A stretch of 64,000 nt of DNA, taken from NCBI RefSeq assembly GCF_020736845.1, contig NZ_JAFFQR010000063.1, positions 62,001 to 126,000 on the forward strand, written 5' to 3'. Below, piece after piece: positions 14,775 through 25,036 of this stretch (the first letter of the stretch is position 1; every line of letters starts with the position of its first letter). Under the pieces are notes generated by a model. It searched no databases. It was not told the origin of the DNA and worked only from the letters and a program-made list of their open reading frames with translations. The DNA comes from Paenibacillus farraposensis (GTDB taxonomy: Bacteria > Bacillota > Bacilli > Paenibacillales > Paenibacillaceae). Both the position numbers and the translations under genes were made by a program.

Positions 14775-17327
14775 ATGGAAGATTTTAAAGATCGTTTACA
14801 TATGATCCGCCGGGAACAGCACAAGCTGCTCAAGGAGTATCAAATCTTAATCGAAGATTATGAGGCCTCGGATATTGTTCTGGAGAATGAGGTGCTGCGC
14901 AAAAAATTTGAGGAATATCAGGCTCGCTGTATTCATCTGGAAGAGCGGGTACGGCATATTGAGCAGGAAAATGGCAAGCTGCGTACTTCGCTAACGGAGC
15001 AAATGTTGAGCGAAAAAGCGAATATGATCCGCATTTCACGCGAAAAGCTGGAGACCTATTTTGCTGCCAGAACAACAGAGGGGCAGAACCGTCTAACAGC
15101 CTTTGAATACGGGGCTAAAAACCGGGTGGATCATCTTGTTCAGCAGGCTGCTCATGAGTTAAAAGAGGATCGGGACGAGATTGTCGCCAGATTGCGATTG
15201 TTCTCGGAGGAGATCCGCGACCGGATCATGGAGCAACGCGGGCGCTTTCAGGAAGCAGAGCAAGACTGGCTTCACCAGACGACAAGTGAGCTTCGGCAGC
15301 TGGAGGAGGAGGAGATCAGCGAAGAAACAATGCAGAAGCGCATGAAGCAAAATCAGTTTGAAATGAAGCTGGGCTTGAACTGGATCAACAAGCTGGGGAT
15401 TTTACTCATTATTTTAGGTGTGGGAGCGACCTTTAAATATTCATATTCGAACTGGTTTACAGGCAATATGAAGGGCGTGGTCTTTTTTCTGCTCGGAATG
15501 CTGATGTTGGCCGCAGGAGAATGGCTATACCGCAAGCAGAAGCAAACCTTTGCGCTCGGCATTTTGGGCGGCGGGATTTCTGTGCTGTATGGATCGATTT
15601 TTTACAGCTACTTTTTGCTTGAGATCATAGGAATGTATACAGGCATCGGATTGTCCGTATTGATTACAGTAACTGCCGTGCTATTGTCATTAAGGTATGA
15701 ATCCCGAACGATATGTTCTTTTGGCCTGGTCGGGGGATATCTTCCGCTGTTTTCCTATATGGCAGCGAACGGGCTGGAAGGAAACGCTGTTTATATCGCC
15801 ATGGGCTATCTGTTTCTGCTGAACCTGCTCATTCTGCTTGTATCTTTGCGCAAACGTTGGGTGATTGTGCAATATATCAGCTTCTTACTCAATACGCCCC
15901 TGATGGTTGTGCTGGCTTGGTTATCAGCCAATGCTGCAGTGAGCATGATGTATGCCGTTATTACATTTACGATGTATCTTGGCATGACGCTGTGGGTCCC
16001 GTTCCGGTTAAAGGCCAAGCTATCATGGCTGGATTTCTCCCTGCTGGCTCTTAACACGGTTGTGAGCTGCAGCGTGCTGTATGCTCTCTTTGGGGATGCA
16101 GGTCTCGATGATTACAAAGGCTTGCTGGCGCTTGTTTTCTGTTTGGTGTACGGGGGCTTGGGACAATGGGTCAGTCGGCATATTCCAGCGGAGAAACAAA
16201 CGAAAATATTATTTTATGCGACTTCACTGACCTTTGCTATCCTCATGGTTCCATTCCAGTTTGGAGTGAGGTGGCTATCTATGGGCTGGCTGATTGAGGC
16301 CGTTCTTCTAACATTGTGTGGCTTCCGCTATCGGTTAAAAGAATTGGAACGTGCAGGCTGGGGCATTTTATTACTGTGTTTGGGGGCATTCTTTTTCGTC
16401 GATTTCCCTATTTATCTGCTGTCAGGATTTGAGACGGATTATTTTGGGCTCAAATACACACTCATCACGCTGGGGATGTTGATCGTTACGGTCTTTTATG
16501 CTATTCAGTTCAGCCGTCCGGATGCGTTCAAAAACAATCACTTGTACGAAATGCGTATCATGCAGGGGTTTAAATATGCAGCTTTGGTGAACGTGTACCT
16601 CTATCTCTTGTATGAAGCAGGGCACTGGTATGACATCGCCGTTTCGGATGGGTTTCCACATTACATCTTGTACAAAATACTCTTGTATACTTTGGTGTCG
16701 TTGGTGTTGGCTTATTTCCTGCCTAAAGTGAAGCTGTTGTACGATCGAATGATTAAATACTACAGCCTGGCATTGTACATTATAGGCTATGCCTTGGGAC
16801 TGCTGGTTACCGTAACGGTTCCAACCTTGCATGATTATTATGCGCAAAATACGGCTGCGGATTATGTAGCGCTGGTGGTACTTGCCGCTTTTAATGTACT
16901 GGTCTTCTTCAGCAGCAGAGACTTCCTGAACGCACTGATGACACGCCATTACAGAAGCACAGAGCTGTATCCGGTCATTATGGGTGTGTATTTGCTGGGC
17001 ATCGTTACCGCCTTCCTCGGGGTACAGTTCCGTCTGGGGGATGCAGGTCTTGTATTCAGCCTGGTATATCTGCTGCTGGCGATTCTGTATATCGTCTATG
17101 GCTTCCTCAAGCGGGTGGTCTACATTCGCAGATTCGGTCTGGGGGTGACCCTGCTGTCGACGGGCAAGCTGCTCTTGTATGATCTACACCTGTTAACTGC
17201 AGGAAGCAAGATCGTAGCATACTTCTCCTTCGGGGTTGCATTGCTGGCGATTTCGTATATTTATCAAAAAGTATCCAATCGTATGGGAGAAACCATCATA
17301 AAGAAGGATGTTAAAGAAGAAATGTAG
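14775..17327 (+). CDS. DUF2339 multi-pass membrane protein
   Basis: 850 residues. The start at 14775 is preferred because GGAGG sits five bases before it; the ATG at 14763 overlaps that site. Residues 1 to about 190 are a charged coiled coil (long Glu/Lys/Gln heptads), and from about 205 to the end there are some two dozen hydrophobic spans beginning LGLNWINKLGILLIILGVGA, the characteristic opening of the DUF2339 predicted membrane protein family. Function is unknown for the family; the coiled coil probably projects into the cytoplasm or wall space. Monocistronic. Confidence 0.8.
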   Translation: MEDFKDRLHMIRREQHKLLKEYQILIEDYEASDIVLENEVLRKKFEEYQARCIHLEERVRHIEQENGKLRTSLTEQMLSEKANMIRISREKLETYFAARTTEGQNRLTAFEYGAKNRVDHLVQQAAHELKEDRDEIVARLRLFSEEIRDRIMEQRGRFQEAEQDWLHQTTSELRQLEEEEISEETMQKRMKQNQFEMKLGLNWINKLGILLIILGVGATFKYSYSNWFTGNMKGVVFFLLGMLMLAAGEWLYRKQKQTFALGILGGGISVLYGSIFYSYFLLEIIGMYTGIGLSVLITVTAVLLSLRYESRTICSFGLVGGYLPLFSYMAANGLEGNAVYIAMGYLFLLNLLILLVSLRKRWVIVQYISFLLNTPLMVVLAWLSANAAVSMMYAVITFTMYLGMTLWVPFRLKAKLSWLDFSLLALNTVVSCSVLYALFGDAGLDDYKGLLALVFCLVYGGLGQWVSRHIPAEKQTKILFYATSLTFAILMVPFQFGVRWLSMGWLIEAVLLTLCGFRYRLKELERAGWGILLLCLGAFFFVDFPIYLLSGFETDYFGLKYTLITLGMLIVTVFYAIQFSRPDAFKNNHLYEMRIMQGFKYAALVNVYLYLLYEAGHWYDIAVSDGFPHYILYKILLYTLVSLVLAYFLPKVKLLYDRMIKYYSLALYIIGYALGLLVTVTVPTLHDYYAQNTAADYVALVVLAAFNVLVFFSSRDFLNALMTRHYRSTELYPVIMGVYLLGIVTAFLGVQFRLGDAGLVFSLVYLLLAILYIVYGFLKRVVYIRRFGLGVTLLSTGKLLLYDLHLLTAGSKIVAYFSFGVALLAISYIYQKVSNRMGETIIKKDVKEEM

Positions 17328-17494
17328 TTTTTTTGTTGAATTATGTAGATATTCGACAATATAAAAATTAATAAAGATAAATAGTTAAAAATTTGTGTAT
17401 GACCTTATATCCTACTTACGCTATAATGAGAAAAAATTATTTATGAACGCATGCTAATGTTTATGCGGAAGTAGCGAGAATGAGGGGGGATATA

Positions 17495-18844
17495 ATGAGT
17501 TTGAGCAAGGGGCAGAATAGCCTGTCTGATAAAAATGAACGCTTCTCGTCAGCCGGATTCATCTTGGCAGCAATCGGGAGTGCGGCAGGATTGGGTAATA
17601 TCTGGAAATTCCCATATATTACTGGGAAATACGGCGGGGCTGCATTTTTCTTGTTGTTTATTGTCTGCCTGTTGCTTGTAGGCTTGCCTGTACTTTTGGC
17701 GGAGCTTACGCTTGGGCGTGCTGGACGAGGAAGCGCTGCTTCCGCCATGGTAAAAGTAGGCGGTCATCCGATTTGGGGCAAGATGAGCATTATGTTTGTT
17801 ATCGTGCCGTTTGTTATTTTGTCGTTTTATGCCATTGTGGGAGGCTGGACACTGCACTATGCCGTAGAGGCATTTAGCGGACACTTGTTTACGAATAATG
17901 ATTTCGCAGGGCAGTTTGCTTCCTTTTCTTCTGGTTACGCGCCGTTGGTTTGGCTGTTGATTGTTTTTGCATTTACGGCGGTCGTGGTTACGCTTGGGGT
18001 ATCAAACGGGATCGAGAAGTTCAATAAAATTTTGATTCCTGCCAAAGTGATCCTGCTGCTCGTGTTAATGGTAAATGCGCTCATGTTGCCAGGCTCCGGT
18101 GCGGGTGTAGCCTTCTTTCTGAATCCTGACTTCTCTAAGCTAAGCCTGGAGTCTGCATTGGTTGCTTTGGGACATGCTTTCTTCTCCCTCTCTCTGGGGA
18201 TGGGGATTATGATCACCTACGGCGCTTATGTGGATCGTAGACAATCGCTGGGTGGAGCGATGCTGGCAGTCGGTGGCGGGGATTTAATCTATGCCTTTAT
18301 CGCCGGTATGATTATTTTCCCTACAACCTTCTCCTTTGGTATTAACCCGGCTCAAGGGCCGTCGCTGGTCTTTATTGCTTTACCTGCTGCGTTCTCCGCT
18401 ATGCCTTTCGGCGCTTTCTTCGGCGGTTTGTTCTTCGTATTGCTGGCGGTTGCAGCATTAGGCTCCATGGTATCCCTGCTGGAGGTACCCGTTGCCTATG
18501 TCATGGAGCGGCTGCGCTGGAGCCGTGTTCGCTCGGTTATCGTTGTATCGATACTGTGCTTGCTACTGGGTCTGCCTTCGGCATTGTCCATGGGGTTGGT
18601 GCCCGAATTAAAGGTTGGTGGCAAATCATTCTTTGATTTTGTCGACTTCACAGCATCCAACATCTTCTTGCCGTTAGGCGGCTTGCTGATTGTTATATTC
18701 ACAGGCTACTACTGGAAGACTGTGGGTGAGCACGCGAATCTCAATCCTTTCTGGTTCCGCGTATGGCTATTCGGTCTTCGGTATGTTGCGCCAATCCTGA
18801 TGGTGCTGGTCTTCCTGTACACCTCAGGAATTATCAAATTTTAA
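17495..18844 (+). CDS. Sodium-dependent transporter, NSS/SNF family
   Basis: 449 residues from ATG 17495 (GGGGGGA upstream; the in-frame ATG at 17480 overlaps that site). The NSS signature is clear in the first span: AAIGSAAGLGNIWKFPYITG, with the glycines and Asn that form the sodium and substrate sites. About eleven spans follow, as in bacterial LeuT/MhsT-type transporters. Probably imports amino acids with sodium; the substrate cannot be read from sequence. Own terminator downstream. Confidence 0.9.
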   Translation: MSLSKGQNSLSDKNERFSSAGFILAAIGSAAGLGNIWKFPYITGKYGGAAFFLLFIVCLLLVGLPVLLAELTLGRAGRGSAASAMVKVGGHPIWGKMSIMFVIVPFVILSFYAIVGGWTLHYAVEAFSGHLFTNNDFAGQFASFSSGYAPLVWLLIVFAFTAVVVTLGVSNGIEKFNKILIPAKVILLLVLMVNALMLPGSGAGVAFFLNPDFSKLSLESALVALGHAFFSLSLGMGIMITYGAYVDRRQSLGGAMLAVGGGDLIYAFIAGMIIFPTTFSFGINPAQGPSLVFIALPAAFSAMPFGAFFGGLFFVLLAVAALGSMVSLLEVPVAYVMERLRWSRVRSVIVVSILCLLLGLPSALSMGLVPELKVGGKSFFDFVDFTASNIFLPLGGLLIVIFTGYYWKTVGEHANLNPFWFRVWLFGLRYVAPILMVLVFLYTSGIIKF

Positions 18845-18856
18845 AGAAACCAATTA

Positions 18857-18897
18857 AAAAGGCACTTTCTTCCCAAGGGAAGAGATGTCTTTTTTTG
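18857..18897 (+). terminator. Terminator after the NSS transporter
   Basis: An imperfect hairpin with inner stem TCTTCCC-AAG-GGAAGA, followed by seven T. Confidence 0.65.
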
Positions 18898-19114
18898 TAT
18901 ATCTATCAATGCTTACTTAACTGTGGAAAGGAGTGATATAATAAAGACATTGTCACTAATTTTAACTTCAATGAAATCATTGCGATTAGGAAGTTTTATA
19001 TAATGAACAAAAAGGCTACAGGGCATCGCACAGACGATGTGCAGGAGAGGGAAAGGGCAGAGGAGCATTGGAACAGACAGAAAGCTTGAACTTGCAAGAA
19101 GGACGGCGGCTGAA

Positions 19115-21007
19115 ATGAAATCGAATCGGTTGCCATCACAACGTCGTTATATGCCAGGTTTGGACGGATTAAGAGCGCTGGCGGTTGTCGCAGTCATGAT
19201 ATATCATCTGAATCCGGACTGGTTGCCGGGAGGCTTGCTCGGTGTAGGCGTATTTTTTACTTTATCCGGGTATCTGATTACAGATATTCTGGTCAGTCAG
19301 TGGGATACATATCATAGCTTTAAAATGAAGGATTTCTGGTTGCGTCGTGCCAGAAGACTGCTGCCTGCCATGCTGACAGTTGTGGCTGTCATTGTTCTCT
19401 GCTCGTTGCTTTTTGATCCGTCAAGGCTTACAGCCTTGCGCGGAGATGTACCTGCCGCTTTAGTGTATATGAGCAACTGGTGGTTTATTTTTCATCAGGT
19501 TTCGTATTTTGAAAGCTTTGGGCCGCCTTCTCCACTTGGCCACTTGTGGTCGCTTGCGGTGGAGGAGCAATTTTATATTTTGTGGCCGCTGCTGCTGGCG
19601 CTGGGGCTTAAATGCATGCCGAGGCGCAGTGTGCTCGCTGGCTGGGTGACCAGTCTGGCGTTCATCTCTGCGCTTCTGATGGCCGTGATTTACGTACCGG
19701 GAAGCGATCCGAGCCGGGTGTATTATGGCACGGATACGCGCGGATTCGCCCTGCTCATCGGTGCAGCGCTGGCATTGGTATGGCCGAGCGGCAAGCTGAA
19801 AGAGCAGACCTCTGCAAAGGCGCGCTTGCTTTTGGATAGCGTCGGTGCAACCAGCTTGCTGCTTCTTTGTCACTGGGCGTGGGCCTCGAACGAATACGAC
19901 CCGTCTATGTACCGGGGCGGTTTGCTAGGCATAGCCTTGGTCAGTGCTGTTGTGGTTGCAGCGTTAGCGCATCCAGTGAGTCGTCTCGCCCGACTGCTCG
20001 GACTCAAGCCGCTGCGCTGGCTCGGGGCCCGTTCCTATGGGCTGTACCTGTGGCATGTGCCGGTGATCACGCTGACGACGCCTCAGGTGGATACGGATGG
20101 CGTTCATGTCTTGCGGATTCTATTGCAGATGTCAGCCGCTTTGCTGCTGACATCTCTCTCGTTCAAATATATCGAGGAGCCGATTCGATACCGGGGATTT
20201 CGTAGTTGGATTGCGGGCATCCGTTCAGCGGTTCGCAGACAGATACGGTGGAGATGGATACCTGCAACTGCGGCCTCTGTGCTTTTTGCAGGTATAGTTG
20301 CGGGTACGGTTCACCTGTACGTGGCGTCCCCTGACGCAACGATACAGGCGTCATCAAGTGATGAGAAGCCTATTGCGAAGTCAAAGGCGACGCCGGCGCT
20401 TCATGGAACGGTACCCGTGGCCTCCAGTGAGCCCCAAGCGAAGCCGCAAGTATCTCATAGCGGCAAGGAGCAGAACTCAGCGCCGACACCCCCCCAAGCG
20501 CCTAAAGATACGGAGGTCAATGCTATGACAGTCGATGGCTCGAGTGTGACTGCGATTGGGGACTCTGTCATGCTGGATGTGCAGTCGTACATAGAAAAAT
20601 CTTTTCCAGGCGCTGTTGTAGATGGGCAAATCGGTCGTCAGATGGCGGAAGCGCCCGCCGTCCTGGATCAGCTGAGGCGGAACGGACAGCTAGGGCAGAC
20701 GGTTATTATCGAGCTGGGCACAAACGGGGCTTTTACCAAGGATCAGCTATCCAATCTGCTCGCCAGCTTGAAGGATGCGAAGCGTATTATACTCGTCAAT
20801 ACCCGTGTGCCCCGGCCGTGGGAGAGCATTGTAAACAAACATATTGCCGAGGCTGCGGCCCAGGACCCGCGAATTACAATGATCGACTGGTACGGAGCCA
20901 GCTCTGGCAAGAACTCATACTTCGAGCATGACGGAGTCCATTTGAAACCCAAAGGCGCCAAGGCATACGCGTCATTGTTAGCCCAGGCTTTAACGAAGCC
21001 ATCTTAA
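19115..21007 (+). CDS. OatA-like O-acyltransferase with C-terminal SGNH domain
   Basis: 630 residues from ATG 19115; the frame opens at 19037 but no ribosome binding site supports that start. The first 370 or so residues form the acyltransferase-3 membrane domain (MPGLDGLRALAVVAVMIYHL; FFTLSGYLITDI). A Ser/Pro/Lys-rich linker follows, then an SGNH esterase-like domain with GDSVMLD, the ELGTNG block and the DGVHLKPKG Asp-His pair. This is the layout of peptidoglycan O-acetyltransferase OatA, which acetylates MurNAc outside the membrane. Neighbouring deacetylase also modifies cell-wall sugars. Confidence 0.87.
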   Translation: MKSNRLPSQRRYMPGLDGLRALAVVAVMIYHLNPDWLPGGLLGVGVFFTLSGYLITDILVSQWDTYHSFKMKDFWLRRARRLLPAMLTVVAVIVLCSLLFDPSRLTALRGDVPAALVYMSNWWFIFHQVSYFESFGPPSPLGHLWSLAVEEQFYILWPLLLALGLKCMPRRSVLAGWVTSLAFISALLMAVIYVPGSDPSRVYYGTDTRGFALLIGAALALVWPSGKLKEQTSAKARLLLDSVGATSLLLLCHWAWASNEYDPSMYRGGLLGIALVSAVVVAALAHPVSRLARLLGLKPLRWLGARSYGLYLWHVPVITLTTPQVDTDGVHVLRILLQMSAALLLTSLSFKYIEEPIRYRGFRSWIAGIRSAVRRQIRWRWIPATAASVLFAGIVAGTVHLYVASPDATIQASSSDEKPIAKSKATPALHGTVPVASSEPQAKPQVSHSGKEQNSAPTPPQAPKDTEVNAMTVDGSSVTAIGDSVMLDVQSYIEKSFPGAVVDGQIGRQMAEAPAVLDQLRRNGQLGQTVIIELGTNGAFTKDQLSNLLASLKDAKRIILVNTRVPRPWESIVNKHIAEAAAQDPRITMIDWYGASSGKNSYFEHDGVHLKPKGAKAYASLLAQALTKPS

Positions 21008-21024
21008 TGAAGAGCAATCATACA

Positions 21025-21066
21025 AAACCACCGGGCGCAGACCGTCCCAAGACGCGGTGGTTTTTC
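21025..21066 (+). terminator. Terminator after the acyltransferase
   Basis: AACCACCG pairs with CGGTGGTT, followed by TTTTT. Confidence 0.8.
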
Positions 21067-21150
21067 TCGTTTTAGCATGAAACTTCAAGAGGTCTCGCTG
21101 CTAAGTAGGAGACAGGAAATACTAATCGTGCTGTGGAGGTACATAAGCTA

Positions 21151-22110
21151 ATGGAAAAAGGCTATTCATACGGCAGCAGGGCAAGCGAGCACCGTTCCAG
21201 GAGGAACAGAAGAAGACTCGTATTGCTCGCTATTTTATTATTTGCAGTGGGTTGTATTATATTCATTTCAATCAAGGTTTCAGGTAGCAAGCCGCCCGGA
21301 CAAACACAGGAGGTTGCTAAAAAAACAAATTCCGTATCGAACGATTCACCTAAAGTCACAGCAAAGACGGATTCCAAGGGTAACGCTGCTATACCAAAAG
21401 ATGAGCCTGGGGTAGAGGACGGCGCTTTTGTTGAGAAATATTTAAAACAGCAGATGCTTGGGCAAATGCCGGATGGAGCTGATGGCAAAAAAGTGGCTTA
21501 CTTGTCTTTTGATGACGGGCCATCTGTGACGGTGACACCGCAAATACTGGATATTCTGAAAAAGCAGAAGGTAAAGGCAACCTTTTTTATCGTTGGAAAG
21601 GAAGCCAATGAAAATGAGCATACAAGGAACCTCATCAAAAGAATCGTTAAGGAAGGTCACGCGATCGGGAACCATACGTATTCACACAATTATAAGTACT
21701 TGTATCCTAACAGGAAAGTAAATACAGCGCATGTTATGCAGGATATTGAAAGAAATAATCAGGTCTTAAAAAGCATTCTGGGACCGGACTTCTCGACCAG
21801 AATGATTCGATTCCCGGGGGGCCATATGACTTGGAAGAGAAGAGATCCGCAGGGGATGGCTGCACTGGATAAGGTTCTGCTTCAAAAGGACTACCACCAA
21901 GTAGATTGGAACGTATTAAATAAGGATGCTGAGGGTGCACCCAAAAAAGCGGCCGGGTTAATAAACCAATTTATGAGGTCGTTAAAAGACCGGGAAAAGG
22001 CTGTGATCCTAATGCATGATACCTATGGCAAGGAAGAGACAGCCAAAGCTCTGCCGGTCATCATTGAATATCTCAAAAAACAGGGATATGAGTTCAAGGT
22101 TATGAAATGA
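21151..22110 (+). CDS. Membrane-anchored polysaccharide deacetylase (NodB family)
   Basis: 319 residues from ATG 21151 (GGAGGT ten bases upstream; the GTG at 21133 overlaps it). One N-terminal membrane anchor (VLLAILLFAVGCIIFISI) is followed by a polar linker and a NodB domain with all motifs: SFDDGPS (catalytic Asp, metal Asp), HAIGNHTYSH (two metal His), RFPGG, VDWNV and ILMHD. Likely a peptidoglycan or chitin-type N-deacetylase acting at the cell surface, giving lysozyme resistance together with the OatA-like enzyme upstream. Confidence 0.9.
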   Translation: MEKGYSYGSRASEHRSRRNRRRLVLLAILLFAVGCIIFISIKVSGSKPPGQTQEVAKKTNSVSNDSPKVTAKTDSKGNAAIPKDEPGVEDGAFVEKYLKQQMLGQMPDGADGKKVAYLSFDDGPSVTVTPQILDILKKQKVKATFFIVGKEANENEHTRNLIKRIVKEGHAIGNHTYSHNYKYLYPNRKVNTAHVMQDIERNNQVLKSILGPDFSTRMIRFPGGHMTWKRRDPQGMAALDKVLLQKDYHQVDWNVLNKDAEGAPKKAAGLINQFMRSLKDREKAVILMHDTYGKEETAKALPVIIEYLKKQGYEFKVMK

Positions 22111-22143
22111 ACCGATTCCAAAGGGAAAGAATGAGTAACCAGA

Positions 22144-22174
22144 GAGGACGGTGCATATAGCTACCGTCCTCTTT
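22144..22174 (+). terminator. Terminator after the deacetylase
   Basis: GAGGACGGT pairs with ACCGTCCTC around a 10-nt loop, then TTTG. Confidence 0.75.
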
Positions 22175-22215
22175 GTATGGTATGAAAGTATTTATTCCGT
22201 AAGCGAGCGCTTGGA

Positions 22216-23343
22216 TTAGATGCGTTCTGCTTCACCCATCGCCTGAATAAAAGCACCAATACCTTTAGGATCGTTGGTTACAATAGGCTCGCTGATATAG
22301 TAGGCGAATGTACCGTCCCGGCGATCTTTGCCGCCCAGGCCGCTTACTTGCACCGTTTTGTTCAGATTTACAAGTCCTTCTTCGGTAATCGTAATAAATT
22401 CATCGATAATCCCCTTGCGGATGATCTCCGCTTCTTGGCGATAATGCTCCGGCAGATAGCCTTTGCGTACGCCTTTGGCAATAGCATAAAGAATCATACA
22501 GGAAGCGGATGATTCCAGATAGTTGCCTTTCACGTGCCCCATATCAAGCACTTGATAAAAGACACCGCTAGCTTCATCGCGAACCTTTAGCAGCGCTTCG
22601 AGGGTTCCTGTCAGCATATTAAGCAGGGCAGGACGGTCTGCATGATCTTCCGGAATATAATCCAGCACATCTGCAAGTGCCATGACGAACCAGCCCATGG
22701 AGCGGCCCCAGAAGTTTTTGGAGCAGCCAGTTTCCGGGTTGCACCAATGTTGCTCCCGCTTCTCATCCCAAGCGTGGTAGAGCAGTCCCGTTTTAGGATC
22801 ACGCGTATGCTTATAGCACAGCTTGAATTGCAAGGTAACATCGTCAAATTCTGACGGATCGCCGAGCTCCCGGATAAATTCAGCATAGAACGGAGCACCC
22901 ATATACAGGCCGTCCAGCCAAATTTGATACGGATAAATTTGCTTGTGCCAGAATGCGCCCTCGCTTGTGCGCGGGTGTTTTTCCAGCTGGCTGCGCAACT
23001 GGCAGGCTGCTTTTTTATAACGCTCATCTCCTGTAACGTGATACAGGGGGAAGAGAAGTTTGCCGTTATTGATGTGGTCGATGTTGTACTCATCGACGTT
23101 ATAGTGCTGAATGACGCCGTTCTCGTCTACAAAATGATCCATATGTTTTTTTATATATTTCATATATTTGGGATCGCCTGTCAGTTCGCCAACCCATTCC
23201 AGACCTTTGTAAATGACCCCGTGGTCATATTCCCATTTTTCATAAGATTCCGGGCTTCGTGCCAGAACGGAGTCGCTCATACGCACAGCCCAGGAATCGG
23301 TTTTTATCGTAGTAGTCGCTGCTTGTGATGTTGAATTTGCCAT
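22216..23343 (-). CDS. GH105/GH88 unsaturated rhamnogalacturonyl hydrolase
   Basis: 375 residues from ATG 23343, which follows AAAGAGGTGACTG; the longer frame to 23448 overlaps the transporter and is rejected. It resembles YteR/YesR: KWEYDHGVIYKGLEWVGE near the start, IWLDGLYMGAPFYAEF with the catalytic Asp, and NFWGRSMGWFVMALADVLD. These cytoplasmic enzymes hydrate and release the unsaturated uronic acid left by pectate or rhamnogalacturonan lyases. Second gene of an operon with the symporter upstream (49-bp gap), close to a pectate lyase. Confidence 0.9.
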   Translation of the reverse strand: MANSTSQAATTTIKTDSWAVRMSDSVLARSPESYEKWEYDHGVIYKGLEWVGELTGDPKYMKYIKKHMDHFVDENGVIQHYNVDEYNIDHINNGKLLFPLYHVTGDERYKKAACQLRSQLEKHPRTSEGAFWHKQIYPYQIWLDGLYMGAPFYAEFIRELGDPSEFDDVTLQFKLCYKHTRDPKTGLLYHAWDEKREQHWCNPETGCSKNFWGRSMGWFVMALADVLDYIPEDHADRPALLNMLTGTLEALLKVRDEASGVFYQVLDMGHVKGNYLESSASCMILYAIAKGVRKGYLPEHYRQEAEIIRKGIIDEFITITEEGLVNLNKTVQVSGLGGKDRRDGTFAYYISEPIVTNDPKGIGAFIQAMGEAERI

Positions 23344-23392
23344 GATACAGTCACCTCTTTGATAAATGTTTGATTGTGTGGTTGTTATTTGT

Positions 23393-24928
23393 TTACATCG
23401 AAGGCGTTTGTGCCTCAGGATCAGCAGGTTTGCTCTTAAAGCCCACATTATTGTGGCCCCAGCACCGTTCGTACTTAAATCCTGTCAGCTGCTCGAACAC
23501 TTTCCGGGCCTCCGGTTTGACTGATTTCATGGAGCCCCCGTTTTTGAGACGATCAATTTCGGCGATGAGCTTCTTGTGGCTGTCAATGTCCAGCTTCATG
23601 ATGACGGAAGCAATCATACCGATGATCGCCAGAGCAATAGTACCGACGACGAGTACATAAAAGATCGCATGTTGAGCGGCGATGGGCTGACTATCAGCCC
23701 CGGATACGAAGCCAAAGTGCTGCAACACCCAGCCAAGAATGAAGACGACAACGGCTCGCACCATTTTACCTGCAAAAGTCATCATACCTGCGTAAATGCC
23801 CTCTCGGCGGCGGCCAGTCAGCGCTTCGTCCACGTCGGCAAGGAACGTATATTGATTCCAGGGAATGTAGTAGACACCGCCTGTACCCAGACCCATGAAC
23901 AGTGTAATGATATACAACCAAATCATCATATTGGAGGCGCCTGTCAAATAGAGTATGCCGTAACCTAATACGCTAAAGCAAACGATGATGAGTGCGGCGA
24001 TGAAAGGCATACGGAACCCTTTGCGCACGCAAAATTGAATGAACAGATAGGTAGAAACCAGTTGGATTACAGAGTTAAAGCTGTTCAGATTGGATACCAG
24101 TTCCGAGCTTTGGAACAGGGAAAAGACAATAAAGTACGTAAAAGCGGAGGTGAACAGCCATTCGGCTGAGAATCCGCCCAAATACATACCGAGATGGTGA
24201 CGGAATGTTTTTACCCGGAAGGTCGATGAAATATCGACAATGAGCTTTTTCATGGAACCAATAAAAGAGAGTGGAGCCTCGCCTTCCAATTCCTTTTGTA
24301 ATTCCTCGTCGGGACGCTCCCAGGAGTTTTTGTACAGAAATGCCAAAGCGATCAACAGAATAGCTGCAAATACAAGCCCGGTATACAAAAAGGGCAGTGG
24401 AGAATCTTTGCCGTAAGCGGCGATAAAGCGGCCAGGGATGAAGGCTGCGGCAAAGTTGGCCATTTTGCCGAACATCGCTTTCCATCCGGTCAGTCTGGAG
24501 CGAGCGCCAAAGTCCCGGGTCATCTCTGCGGCCAGCGCTTCATATGGCACCATAACAGAGGTATAAACCAGCTCAAACAGCACATAAGTACTCAGGTAAT
24601 ACCAGAAGCCCAACCCATCTACCCAAAGCAACGGATACACGAGCATCAGCGGGATACCCAGCATGATGAAAAAACGGCGTCTGCCGAATTTACGGCCCAG
24701 ACGGGTGCGATGAAAATTGTCACTGATGAAGCCCATGATCGGATTGCTGACTGCATCTATGATGCTGGCAACGGAGAAAATGGCCGCGGCCTGAACTGGA
24801 GACAGTCCGCAAAAGGTCGTATAGAAGTACATCAGCCATGCGCCGCTGACGGCCAGTGCGCCGCTTCCCAGCATGTTGCCGCTTCCATAGGCGAGAGTAT
24901 GTTTCAGTGTGATTTTTCGTTCCATCAT
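23393..24928 (-). CDS. GPH-family sugar/cation symporter (MFS_2)
   Basis: 511 residues, about twelve membrane spans. The N-terminus (LAYGSGNMLGSGALAVSGAW) and the loop NPIMGFISDN followed by GRRRFFIM are typical of glycoside-pentoside-hexuronide:cation symporters. By context it probably imports unsaturated pectin oligosaccharides for the GH105 enzyme encoded next. GAGGTG precedes the paired ATG ATG start. Confidence 0.88.
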   Translation of the reverse strand: MMERKITLKHTLAYGSGNMLGSGALAVSGAWLMYFYTTFCGLSPVQAAAIFSVASIIDAVSNPIMGFISDNFHRTRLGRKFGRRRFFIMLGIPLMLVYPLLWVDGLGFWYYLSTYVLFELVYTSVMVPYEALAAEMTRDFGARSRLTGWKAMFGKMANFAAAFIPGRFIAAYGKDSPLPFLYTGLVFAAILLIALAFLYKNSWERPDEELQKELEGEAPLSFIGSMKKLIVDISSTFRVKTFRHHLGMYLGGFSAEWLFTSAFTYFIVFSLFQSSELVSNLNSFNSVIQLVSTYLFIQFCVRKGFRMPFIAALIIVCFSVLGYGILYLTGASNMMIWLYIITLFMGLGTGGVYYIPWNQYTFLADVDEALTGRRREGIYAGMMTFAGKMVRAVVVFILGWVLQHFGFVSGADSQPIAAQHAIFYVLVVGTIALAIIGMIASVIMKLDIDSHKKLIAEIDRLKNGGSMKSVKPEARKVFEQLTGFKYERCWGHNNVGFKSKPADPEAQTPSM

Positions 24929-25036
24929 CTGTTCACCTCATATTTTGTCTGGTTATGAGGACAATCACCGGTCGCTATATTATGCAGTATGGTCTAGGTT
25001 GGTAGATGGGCCAGGCGTCCTGATTAAAAGGGGCTT

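Noticed and set aside
16422..16949. 175-codon minus-strand frame inside the DUF2339 gene
   Set aside because: Shadow of a long, hydrophobic plus-strand gene.
23344..23448. Upstream extension of the GH105 frame
   Set aside because: It would overlap the symporter gene and lacks a ribosome binding site; ATG 23343 follows AAAGAGGTGA.
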